Translations under genes and position numbers: made by a program | The notes under the pieces: generated by a model | The model's database searches: none | What the model was told of the DNA's origin: nothing | What the model saw: the letters and a program-made list of their open reading frames with translations, nothing else | Origin: Bacteroidales bacterium UBA4866 | Lineage (GTDB): Bacteria; Bacteroidota; Bacteroidia; Bacteroidales; P3 | DNA length: 12,790 bases | Direction of reading: 5' to 3' | Assembly (NCBI GenBank): GCA_002399565.1 | Contig: DHDW01000036.1 | Coordinates: 7,872 to 20,661 of the forward strand | Shown here: piece by piece, positions 6,819-12,790 of the stretch | How the letters are laid out: the number at the start of each line of letters is the position of its first letter | How positions within the stretch are numbered: the stretch's first letter is position 1

Positions 6819-8168
6819 ATGAAAAGATTTATCAATACTTTAAAAAATATCTGGAATATAAAAGATCTTAGAACAAGAATTTTGTATACTTTAGGTTTAG
6901 TGCTAATTTATAGAATTGGATCTTTTGTTGTATTGCCAGGTATCAACCCAGCTGATTTATCTAACTTACAAGCTCAAACAAGAGATGGAGTTTTAGGACT
7001 ATTAAATATGTTCTCTGGAGGTGCGTTTTCTAATGCTTCAATTTTTGCTTTAGGAATCATGCCATACATTACTGCATCAATTGTGGTACAATTGTTGACT
7101 ATGGTTGTTCCTTATTTTTCTAAAATGCAAAAAGAGGGAGAAAGTGGAAGAAATAAGATAAATCAAATAACAAGGTGGTTAACAGTAATAGTGACTCTTT
7201 TCCAAGCGTTTGCATATCTTGCAAACTTAAGATACCAACTACAAGGTGCAACTATATATAGTATTACAGGCAGTGATAGTTTAAATTTTGTAAATTGGAC
7301 TTTACCAATTGCAGTAATGCTAACTTGTGGTACATTATTTGTAATGTGGCTTGGTGAAAAAATTACCGATAAAGGAATTGGTAATGGTATATCATTATTA
7401 ATTATGGTAGGTATTGTTGCGAGATTACCTTTTGCATTGTTTGCTGAATTTGCTTCAAGAATGGAAGAACAAGGAGGCGGATTAGTAATATTCTTTGTTG
7501 AGTTAGTTGTTCTTTTGATAGTAATTATGTTATGTATTCTTTTGGTTCAAGGAACAAGAAGAGTACCTGTTCAATATGCAAAACGAATTGTTGGAAATAA
7601 ACAATATGGTGGAGCTAGACAATACATTCCTATCAAGGTAAATGCTGCGGGTGTAATGCCAATAATTTTTGCTCAAGCAATAATGTTTATTCCAGTAACT
7701 TTATTTGGATTTTCAGATTCAGAAAGTATGCAAGGCATTAAAGCTGCACTTTCTGACTTTAATGGTTTTTGGTATAATTTGATATTTGCTATCATTATAA
7801 TTGCTTTTACCTATTTCTATACTGCAATTGCTATTAATCCTAAGCAAATGTCAGATGATATGAAGAAGAATGGAGGATTCATACCAGGAGTAAAACCAGG
7901 AAGAAGAACAGAAGAATTTTTTGATAATGTTTTATCTAAAATAACTTTACCAGGCTCAATTTTCCTTGCAATAGTTGCTATATTACCAGCATTTGTAAGT
8001 TTATTTGGAGTAAATTCTCAGTTCTCTCATTTTTATGGAGGAACATCTTTATTGATTTTAGTTGGAGTTGTTTTAGATACTCTACAACAAATAGAAAGTC
8101 ATTTATTGATGAGGCATTATGATGGTTTAACAAAATCAGGAAGAATAAAAGGTAGATCTCAAATGTAG
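6819..8168 (+). CDS. secY: Protein translocase subunit SecY
   Basis: SecY (449 residues) is the ten-helix channel of the SecYEG translocon in the inner membrane. Hydrophobic segments lie at about 20-40, 78-98, 118-138, 158-178, 190-212, 222-245, 275-297, 319-340, 376-397 and 405-425. The plug-region segment GLLNMFSGGAFSNASIFALGIMPYI covers about 60-84, the cytoplasmic loop GNKQYGGARQYIPIKVNAAGVMPI about 259-282, and the loop NPKQMSDDMKKNGGFIPGVKPG about 340-361. Lys359 occupies the place of E. coli Arg357, which matters for SecA-dependent export there; I believe Lys is common in Bacteroidota. It is the only gene here ending in TAG. No adk follows; map comes next after 24 nt. Confidence 0.97.
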   Translation: MKRFINTLKNIWNIKDLRTRILYTLGLVLIYRIGSFVVLPGINPADLSNLQAQTRDGVLGLLNMFSGGAFSNASIFALGIMPYITASIVVQLLTMVVPYFSKMQKEGESGRNKINQITRWLTVIVTLFQAFAYLANLRYQLQGATIYSITGSDSLNFVNWTLPIAVMLTCGTLFVMWLGEKITDKGIGNGISLLIMVGIVARLPFALFAEFASRMEEQGGGLVIFFVELVVLLIVIMLCILLVQGTRRVPVQYAKRIVGNKQYGGARQYIPIKVNAAGVMPIIFAQAIMFIPVTLFGFSDSESMQGIKAALSDFNGFWYNLIFAIIIIAFTYFYTAIAINPKQMSDDMKKNGGFIPGVKPGRRTEEFFDNVLSKITLPGSIFLAIVAILPAFVSLFGVNSQFSHFYGGTSLLILVGVVLDTLQQIESHLLMRHYDGLTKSGRIKGRSQM

Positions 8169-8192
8169 TTCATTGTTCTTTGAAAGTATATA

Positions 8193-8987
8193 ATGATAAA
8201 TTTAAGAACACAAAGTGAGATTGAATGTTTAAGAAGGAGCGCTCTATTGGTTGGAAGTACTTTAGCTGAAGTTGCTAAAAACATAAAACCTGGAGCAACA
8301 ACAGCTCATCTTGACAAAATTGCGGAAGAATTTATTAGAGATAATAATGCAATTCCAGTTTTCAAAGGTTATTATGGATATCCAGCATCTTTATGTATAT
8401 CAATCAATGAAGTTGTAGTACATGGAATACCAGGGAATAGAGAAATAAAGGAAGGAGATATTATATCTATTGATTGTGGAACAGAATTAAATGGTTGGGT
8501 TGGTGATTCTGCCTATACATTTGCTCTCAATGGAGTTAGTGAAGAAGCAAAAAAACTCATGAAAGTTACTAAAGAATCATTATTAATAGGAATTGAACAA
8601 TGTGTTTTAGGTAATAGAATTGGAGATTTAAGTTTTGCAATTCAATCTTATTGTGAAAAACATGGATATGGAGTAGTAAGAGAATTATGTGGACATGGAG
8701 TTGGAAGAAAAATGCATGAAAAACCTGAAGTTCCTAATTATGGTAAAGCCGGAAGTGGAATAAAGTTTAAAGAAGGTATGATTATTGCAATTGAGCCAAT
8801 GATTACGATGGGAGATAGAGCAGTTGTTTTTGAAAGAGATGGATGGACATGTAGAACAAAAGATTTTTCTTGTGCTGCACATTATGAACATGATGTTGCA
8901 ATTACTAAAGAAGGTCCACAAATTTTATCTAGTTTCGAAGAAATTGAGAATACAATAAAACAAAATAATAACTTAGTATTAATTTAA
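8193..8987 (+). CDS. map: Methionine aminopeptidase, type I
   Basis: MetAP (264 residues) removes the initiator methionine from new proteins in the cytoplasm. All five metal ligands of the pita-bread fold are present: Asp94 (IDCG), Asp105 (GDSA), His168 (GHGVG), Glu201 (IEPM) and Glu232 (YEHD). His77 in VVHGIP corresponds to the catalytic E. coli His79. There is no N-terminal zinc-finger extension, so it is the short type Ia form. The ATG at 8193 gives the standard start region ([20 protein letters not shown]). The gene lies between secY and infA as in Bacteroidota; its stop is 1 nt before the infA ATG, suggesting coupling. Confidence 0.97.
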   Translation: MINLRTQSEIECLRRSALLVGSTLAEVAKNIKPGATTAHLDKIAEEFIRDNNAIPVFKGYYGYPASLCISINEVVVHGIPGNREIKEGDIISIDCGTELNGWVGDSAYTFALNGVSEEAKKLMKVTKESLLIGIEQCVLGNRIGDLSFAIQSYCEKHGYGVVRELCGHGVGRKMHEKPEVPNYGKAGSGIKFKEGMIIAIEPMITMGDRAVVFERDGWTCRTKDFSCAAHYEHDVAITKEGPQILSSFEEIENTIKQNNNLVLI

Positions 8988-8988
8988 T

Positions 8989-9207
8989 ATGGCAAAGCAA
9001 GCATCAATACAATTAGATGGTATTGTAATAGAATCTCTTGGAAATGCAATGTTTAAGGTAGAGCTGGAAAATGGACACGTTATCATTGCTCATATTTCTG
9101 GTAAGATGAGAATGCACTATATTAAAATTTTACCAGGTGATAAAGTACAAGTTGAAATGTCTCCTTATGATTTAACAAAAGGAAGAATATCATATAGACA
9201 TAAATAA
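8989..9207 (+). CDS. infA: Translation initiation factor IF-1
   Basis: IF-1 is an OB-fold protein that binds the ribosomal A site and works with IF-2 and IF-3 in start selection. The 72-residue product has the exact family length and begins [30 protein letters not shown], then [38 protein letters not shown]. The GKMRxxxIxILPGDKVxVExxPYDLxxGRI pattern is diagnostic. It starts 1 nt after the map stop and has no SD. rpmJ follows after 35 nt. Confidence 0.98.
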   Translation: MAKQASIQLDGIVIESLGNAMFKVELENGHVIIAHISGKMRMHYIKILPGDKVQVEMSPYDLTKGRISYRHK

Positions 9208-9242
9208 TAAATATTAAAATACAAATAAACATTTTACCGACC

Positions 9243-9359
9243 ATGAAAGTCAGAACATCAGTAAAGAAAAGATCACCGGAGTGTATTATTGTACGCAGAA
9301 AGGGAGTGGTTTATGTTATTAACAAAAAGAATCCTAAGTATAAACAAAGACAAGGATAA
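9243..9359 (+). CDS. rpmJ: 50S ribosomal protein L36 (bL36), zinc-free form
   Basis: The ATG at 9243 opens a 38-residue reading frame, [20 protein letters not shown] followed by [18 protein letters not shown], ending with TAA at 9357-9359. This is L36: the KVR.SVKK start and the NPKYKQRQG end are unmistakable, and 37-38 residues is the normal size. Zinc-binding L36 has three Cys and one His; here only Cys14 remains and the ligand positions near 11, 27 and 33 are Ser, Asn and Tyr or similar, so it should not hold zinc. The gene is too short for common ORF cut-offs. Its place between infA and rpsM is canonical. Confidence 0.95.
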   Translation: MKVRTSVKKRSPECIIVRRKGVVYVINKKNPKYKQRQG

Positions 9360-9385
9360 TTAATAATTTAACAATATATAAATTT

Positions 9386-9763
9386 ATGGCAAGAATTGCA
9401 GGTATCGACTTACCAAAAAATAAAAGAGGAGTTATAGGCTTAACATATATTTATGGAATAGGCAGAAGTACTTCTTCTCAAATTTTATCAAAAGCTGGAA
9501 TTAGTGAAGACAAAAAGGTAAGTGAATGGACCGATGATGAACAGAACGCTATTCGTAATATCATTAATGATGAGATTAAAGTAGAAGGAGCATTGCGTTC
9601 GGAAGTTCAAATGAACATTAAACGTTTGATGGATATTGGATGCTATCGTGGTATTCGTCATCGTATTGGTTTACCTCTTCGTGGACAGAGTACAAAAAAT
9701 AATGCTCGTACTCGTAAAGGAAGAAAGAAAACTGTTGCAAACAAAAAGAAAGCAACTAAATAA
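9386..9763 (+). CDS. rpsM: 30S ribosomal protein S13 (uS13)
   Basis: S13 (125 residues) sits in the head of the small subunit, forms bridges to L5 and contacts P-site tRNA. It begins [26 protein letters not shown], which includes the helix-hairpin-helix-like nucleic acid motif, and continues with [32 protein letters not shown] at about 81-112. The Lys-rich C-terminal tail (residues 112-125) is the tRNA-contacting extension. The start has an A/T-rich leader with no SD. It is followed by an unusually long 93-nt gap that holds an inverted repeat. Confidence 0.98.
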   Translation: MARIAGIDLPKNKRGVIGLTYIYGIGRSTSSQILSKAGISEDKKVSEWTDDEQNAIRNIINDEIKVEGALRSEVQMNIKRLMDIGCYRGIRHRIGLPLRGQSTKNNARTRKGRKKTVANKKKATK

Positions 9764-9777
9764 GAATTAATTACTCA

Positions 9778-9818
9778 ACAGATGTGGATTATCTTTAATA
9801 AAATTTTGGAGCATCTGT
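9778..9818 (+). other. Inverted repeat in the rpsM-rpsK gap
   Basis: ACAGATG at 9778-9784 is perfectly complementary in reverse to CATCTGT at 9812-9818. A T-G wobble can extend the stem by one pair, leaving a 25-nt A/T-rich loop. No T run follows directly, so it does not look like a terminator. It lies in the longest intergenic gap of the operon. It could be a translational control element for rpsK or simply chance; seven pairs with a long loop is modest support. Confidence 0.35.
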
Positions 9819-9856
9819 ATTTATAAAATAATAAAAAAGGAAATAAAAAGAACATT

Positions 9857-10246
9857 ATGGCAAAAAGTTCTAAACCAACAAAAAAAAGAGTAGTAAAAGT
9901 TGAGCCACAAGGAAAAGCGTTCATTTTTGCATCGTTTAATAATTGTATAGTTTCTCTAACAAATAATGCAGGGCAAGTTATTTCATGGTCCTCTGCAGGT
10001 AAAATGGGTTTTAGAGGATCAAAGAAAAACACTCCATATGCATCACAAATGGCAGCTGAAGATTGTGCAAAAGCAGCATTTGATTATGGTTTAAGAAAGG
10101 TAAAAGTGTTTGTTAAAGGACCTGGTGCAGGACGTGAATCTGCTATTAGAGCTATTAACACATGTGGAATTGAAGTTTTGGAAATTACTGATGTAACTCC
10201 TGTTCCTCACAATGGATGTCGTCCTCCTAAAAGAAGACGTGTATAA
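9857..10246 (+). CDS. rpsK: 30S ribosomal protein S11 (uS11)
   Basis: S11 (129 residues) lies on the platform of the small subunit near the mRNA exit and the E site. It has a basic N-terminal tail ([16 protein letters not shown]), then [42 protein letters not shown] at about 20-61, and the closing signature [19 protein letters not shown]. The Asn in the HNG motif corresponds to the site where E. coli S11 carries isoaspartate; that it occurs here is inference. A purine-rich AAAAAAGGA sits about 15 nt upstream of the ATG, too far for a standard SD. The order rpsM-rpsK-rpsD is canonical. Confidence 0.98.
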   Translation: MAKSSKPTKKRVVKVEPQGKAFIFASFNNCIVSLTNNAGQVISWSSAGKMGFRGSKKNTPYASQMAAEDCAKAAFDYGLRKVKVFVKGPGAGRESAIRAINTCGIEVLEITDVTPVPHNGCRPPKRRRV

Positions 10247-10278
10247 TAATTTTTATTTGATTTAAAGAAGAAATAGAT

Positions 10279-10884
10279 ATGGCAAGATATATAGGTCCAA
10301 AAACAAAGATAGCAAGAAAATTTAGAGAACCAATTTTTGGTTTTGATAAAACCCTTGATAAAAAGAATTATCGTCCAGGACAACATGGACAAAGCAAACG
10401 TAGAGCAAAACAATCAGAATACGGAATACAGTTAAATGAAAAACAAAAAGCTAAATATACTTATGGTATCTTAGAAAGACAATTCCGTAATATTTTCGAT
10501 AAAGCATCTCGTAAGGGAGGAATTACAGGGGTTGTATTATTACAATTAATAGAATCTCGTTTAGACAATGTTGTTTATCGTTTTGGAATTGCTAAAACTA
10601 GAGATCAAGCACGTCAATTAGTTTCACATCGTCATATTTTAGTTAATGGAGAATTAGTTAATATTCCTTCATATATGCTAAAACCAGGTGATGTTGTTAG
10701 TGTTCGTGAACGTTCAAAATCACTTCAAATAGTTACAGATTCATTAGAAGGAACAGTTAATCGTTATTCATGGTTAGACTTTGATCGTTCTCAAATGAGT
10801 GGAAAATTTATGAATTATCCGGAACGTTCTGATATTCCTGAAAATATCAATGAACAATTAATTGTTGAATTATACTCTAAGTAA
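10279..10884 (+). CDS. rpsD: 30S ribosomal protein S4 (uS4)
   Basis: S4 (201 residues) starts small-subunit assembly by binding the 5' domain of 16S rRNA, and in E. coli it represses the alpha operon. It opens [21 protein letters not shown], carries [21 protein letters not shown] at about 29-49, and has the S4 RNA-binding fold at about 92-155 ([32 protein letters not shown] and [11 protein letters not shown]). There are no cysteines, so it is the zinc-free form. The protein ends [11 protein letters not shown]. The rpoA ATG lies 22 nt after the stop. Confidence 0.98.
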   Translation: MARYIGPKTKIARKFREPIFGFDKTLDKKNYRPGQHGQSKRRAKQSEYGIQLNEKQKAKYTYGILERQFRNIFDKASRKGGITGVVLLQLIESRLDNVVYRFGIAKTRDQARQLVSHRHILVNGELVNIPSYMLKPGDVVSVRERSKSLQIVTDSLEGTVNRYSWLDFDRSQMSGKFMNYPERSDIPENINEQLIVELYSK

Positions 10885-10906
10885 TAGATCATTAAATATT
10901 ATAGAA

Positions 10907-11899
10907 ATGGCAATATTAGCTTTTCAGCAACCTGACAAGGTTATAATGTTAGAGTCAGATGATTTTCACGGAAAATTTGAATTTCGTCCACTTGAACCAG
11001 GCTATGGAATGACAATTGGAAACTCTTTGAGAAGAATTTTGTTATCCTCCTTAGAAGGTTTTGCAATTACTACCATTCGTATAGAAGGGGTTGAGCATGA
11101 ATTTGCAACAATTCCAGGAGTAATTGAAGATATGACAGAGATTATCCTAAACCTTAAACAACTTCGCTTCAAACGTCAAATTGAAGAAGAAGAAAGTGAA
11201 GTAATTAATTTTACTATCACAGGCAAGAATGTGTTTAAGGCAGGTGATATTAATAAACATTTGAATAATTTTCAAGTAATCAACACTGATATTGAAATTT
11301 GTCAAATGGAACCAAATGTTGTTTTAAACATTACTTTAAAAATTGAAAAAGGAAGAGGTTATATTCCTTCTGAGGAAAATATCAATCCTAATGATATAAT
11401 AAATACAATAGCAATAGATTCAATTCACACTCCAATAAAGAATGTAAAGTATGAAGTTGAGAACTTTCGTGTTGAACAAAAAACAGACTATGAAAAATTA
11501 GTTTTGGAAATAACAACAGATGGTTCAATAACTCCAAAGGATGCACTTACTGAAGCAGCGTCTATATTGATTCAACACTTTATGCTATTCTCTGATGAAA
11601 AAATATCACTTCAAGCTGAAGCTAAACCACTAACAGAAGAATTTGATGAAACAACACTTCACGTACGTCAAGTGTTAAAATCAAAATTAACAGATCTAGA
11701 TTTATCAGTTAGAGCTCTAAATTGTTTAAAATCTGCAGAAGTAGAATCTTTAGGAGATTTAGTATCATTCAATAAAGCAGATTTATTAAAATTCCGTAAT
11801 TTTGGAAGGAAATCACTTACAGAATTAGAAAACCTTGTAAAATCCAAAGGACTTGAATTTGGAATGAATATTGCGAAATATAAATTAGAAAAAGAATAA
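10907..11899 (+). CDS. rpoA: DNA-directed RNA polymerase subunit alpha
   Basis: The alpha subunit (330 residues) dimerises to start RNA polymerase assembly and binds promoter UP elements and activators. The N-terminal domain covers about 1-240, with the dimerisation helix [16 protein letters not shown] at 39-54. The C-terminal domain covers about 255-322 and keeps [19 protein letters not shown]; Arg269 and Asn272 line up with E. coli Arg265 and Asn268, the main DNA contacts. I chose the ATG at 10907 because [17 protein letters not shown] matches the usual Bacteroidota start. An in-frame ATG at 10862 would add 15 residues that overlap the rpsD end and resemble nothing in the family. rplQ follows after 5 nt. 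Confidence 0.97.
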   Translation: MAILAFQQPDKVIMLESDDFHGKFEFRPLEPGYGMTIGNSLRRILLSSLEGFAITTIRIEGVEHEFATIPGVIEDMTEIILNLKQLRFKRQIEEEESEVINFTITGKNVFKAGDINKHLNNFQVINTDIEICQMEPNVVLNITLKIEKGRGYIPSEENINPNDIINTIAIDSIHTPIKNVKYEVENFRVEQKTDYEKLVLEITTDGSITPKDALTEAASILIQHFMLFSDEKISLQAEAKPLTEEFDETTLHVRQVLKSKLTDLDLSVRALNCLKSAEVESLGDLVSFNKADLLKFRNFGRKSLTELENLVKSKGLEFGMNIAKYKLEKE

Positions 11900-11904
11900 G
11901 AGAA

Positions 11905-12444
11905 ATGAGACACGGTTGCAAAGTAAATAAATTATCAAGAACGCATGCACACAGAGTTGCTATGCTATCAAATATGGCTTCATCATTAATTTTACATAAA
12001 AGAATTGAAACCACATTAGCTAAAGCAAGAGCTTTAAGAGGATATGTTGAGCCTCTAATCACAAAATCTAAAACAGACTCAACTCACCAAAGACGTATAG
12101 TATTTAGTTATCTACAAAACAAAGAAGCTGTAACTGAACTTTTCAGAGAAGTATCTGGGAAAGTTGCAACAAGAAATGGAGGATATACAAGAATACTTAA
12201 AGTTGGACGCCGATTAGGAGATGGAGCTGAAATGGTTATGATGGAATTAGTAGACTATAATGAAAATCTATTAAAAGAAGCAAAAACAGAAAAAGCAAAA
12301 ACAACTCGTAGAGGTAGAGCTAAAAAGTCTGAAACTGTTGAAACTGCAAATAAACAAGCAAAAGTTGAAGAACCTGCAATAGCACAAGTTGAAGAAGAAG
12401 TAAAGGTTGAAGAAACACCAGCTTCTGAAGAAAAAGCAGAATAA
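11905..12444 (+). CDS. rplQ: 50S ribosomal protein L17 (bL17) with charged C-terminal tail
   Basis: L17 lies on the back of the large subunit near the exit tunnel. The core, residues 1-119, is typical: [21 protein letters not shown], then [22 protein letters not shown] at about 32-53, [28 protein letters not shown] at 90-117. Beyond it runs a tail of about 60 residues, first basic (about 125-142, [15 protein letters not shown]) and then acidic and rich in Glu, Val and Ala (143-179). With 179 residues it is much longer than the ~127-residue E. coli protein. Similar charged tails are known in Bacteroidota L17; the role is unclear. It is the last gene of the operon, followed by a strong terminator. 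Confidence 0.96.
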   Translation: MRHGCKVNKLSRTHAHRVAMLSNMASSLILHKRIETTLAKARALRGYVEPLITKSKTDSTHQRRIVFSYLQNKEAVTELFREVSGKVATRNGGYTRILKVGRRLGDGAEMVMMELVDYNENLLKEAKTEKAKTTRRGRAKKSETVETANKQAKVEEPAIAQVEEEVKVEETPASEEKAE

Positions 12445-12470
12445 TAATTACTTTTTAAGTATATATTGAT

Positions 12471-12508
12471 AAAGACGTTGTTCAAAATAGTTGAGCAACG
12501 TCTTTTTT
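12471..12508 (+). terminator. Intrinsic terminator after rplQ
   Basis: The left arm at 12471-12485 (AAAGACGTTG then TTCAA) pairs with the right arm at 12491-12505 (TTGAG then CAACGTCTTT), giving a 15-bp stem with one T-G wobble and a 5-nt loop AATAG. Six Ts run from 12503 to 12508: three are the end of the stem and three follow it, with more Ts just beyond. It lies 26 nt past the rplQ stop and marks the end of the superoperon transcript. Confidence 0.92.
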
Positions 12509-12790
12509 GTTATTTACTATATTAGAATTTAGTTCCACAGAATAAAGATTATTCTTAAATATAAAACTGCTAAATCAAACAAGAAATAATTCAAACCTTA
12601 TTTCAGTATAATAAAACGAAGAAAGAAAAAAATAAAACTTCGTTTCAGTCAAATAAAACTTCGTTTCAGGAAATCAGCATAAGCATATAAATATCGGCTC
12701 ACATTAATTTTTTGGGGACTAAGCGAAAAGCTTATAAAGTCTGAAAAGGAAAAATTGAGTATCAGTTACACCTCTTAGATTAGCTCTAAA
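12509..12790. other. Gene-free region after the operon
   Basis: These 282 nt are very A/T rich and hold no reading frame I can support on either strand. The reverse strand is open from the window edge for about 23 codons without any recognisable sequence. The stretch carries the repeats listed separately and a small imperfect hairpin near 12717-12741. I see no tRNA or other known RNA gene and no convincing Bacteroidota promoter (TAnnTTTG with an upstream TTG). The next gene is outside the window. Confidence 0.6.
12601..12669. repeat. Short repeat cluster with 21-bp period
   Basis: A perfect 19-bp direct repeat, AAATAAAACTTCGTTTCAG, occurs at 12630-12648 and 12651-12669, 2 nt apart. A third, diverged copy begins upstream: TTTCAGTATAATAAAAC at 12601-12617 matches TTTCAGTCAAATAAAAC at 12643-12659 with two changes. 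In the upstream copy the next bases read CGAAG instead of CTTCG, its reverse complement. As a result AAACGAAG (12614-12621) can pair with CTTCGTTT at 12638-12645 or 12659-12666. No function is evident. Confidence 0.7.

Noticed and set aside
8169..8192. Possible promoter between secY and map (TTCTTTG near 8178)
   Set aside because: The gap is only 24 nt, the motif does not match TAnnTTTG, and no proper -33 element was seen.
9834..9842. AAAAAAGGA before rpsK as an SD site
   Set aside because: It ends about 15 nt before the ATG, too far for normal function, and is likely part of a general A-rich leader.
9775..10032. Minus-strand reading frame of 85 codons across the rpsM-rpsK gap and rpsK
   Set aside because: It is mostly the antisense of rpsK, is rich in Phe, Leu and Ile as expected from reverse A-rich coding DNA, and resembles no family.
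11817..12062. Minus-strand reading frame antisense to the rpoA-rplQ junction
   Set aside because: Both overlapped genes are highly conserved on the + strand; the antisense product has no recognisable features.
12601..12669. CRISPR-like array
   Set aside because: The spacing between copies is only 2 nt, there are too few copies and there is no cas gene; it is a short tandem repeat.
12721..12790. C-terminal end of a minus-strand gene entering from the right edge
   Set aside because: Only about 23 open codons before a stop, with no recognisable sequence; not enough to support a gene.

Overview
This window is a long, unbroken stretch of the classic S10-spc-alpha ribosomal protein superoperon from a member of the Bacteroidota, most likely of the order Bacteroidales. 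All genes are on the + strand. The reasons for this placement are: the L2 tail contains [13 protein letters not shown] followed by a [13 protein letters not shown] end, a Bacteroidota-type ending; the order secY-map-infA-rpmJ-rpsM has no adk between secY and map; L36 and S14 are zinc-free forms; and almost every start codon lacks a Shine-Dalgarno (SD) sequence and sits in an A/T-rich leader. The DNA is strongly A+T rich, with heavy use of AGA for arginine. Twenty-five of the 26 visible stop codons are TAA; secY ends in TAG. I cannot name a genus from these genes.

Layout. Positions 1-2663 hold the end of the S10 block: rplB (3' end only), rpsS, rplV, rpsC, rplP, rpmC, rpsQ. Positions 2665-8168 hold the spc block: rplN, rplX, rplE, rpsN, rpsH, rplF, rplR, rpsE, rpmD, rplO, secY. 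Positions 8193-9359 hold map, infA and rpmJ. Positions 9386-12444 hold the alpha block: rpsM, rpsK, rpsD, rpoA, rplQ. Gaps are 1 to about 40 nt, except 93 nt between rpsM and rpsK. A 15-bp hairpin with a T tract (12471-12508) ends the operon. The last ~280 nt have no recognisable gene but carry a short 21-bp-period repeat and small inverted repeats.

The products work together in gene expression: both ribosomal subunits (uS and uL proteins plus bL17 and bL36), initiation factor IF-1, the RNA polymerase alpha subunit, the SecYEG channel that takes nascent proteins at the membrane, and the methionine aminopeptidase that trims new N termini. rpmD (6154-6330) and rpmJ (9243-9359) are short genes identified by direct translation. 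rpoA should start at 10907, not at the upstream in-frame ATG at 10862.

I do not see an undescribed biological system here. The points most worth a second look are two strong SD sites (before rplE and rplF) in an otherwise SD-free operon, an inverted repeat in the rpsM-rpsK gap, a charged C-terminal tail on L17, and the repeats after the terminator.
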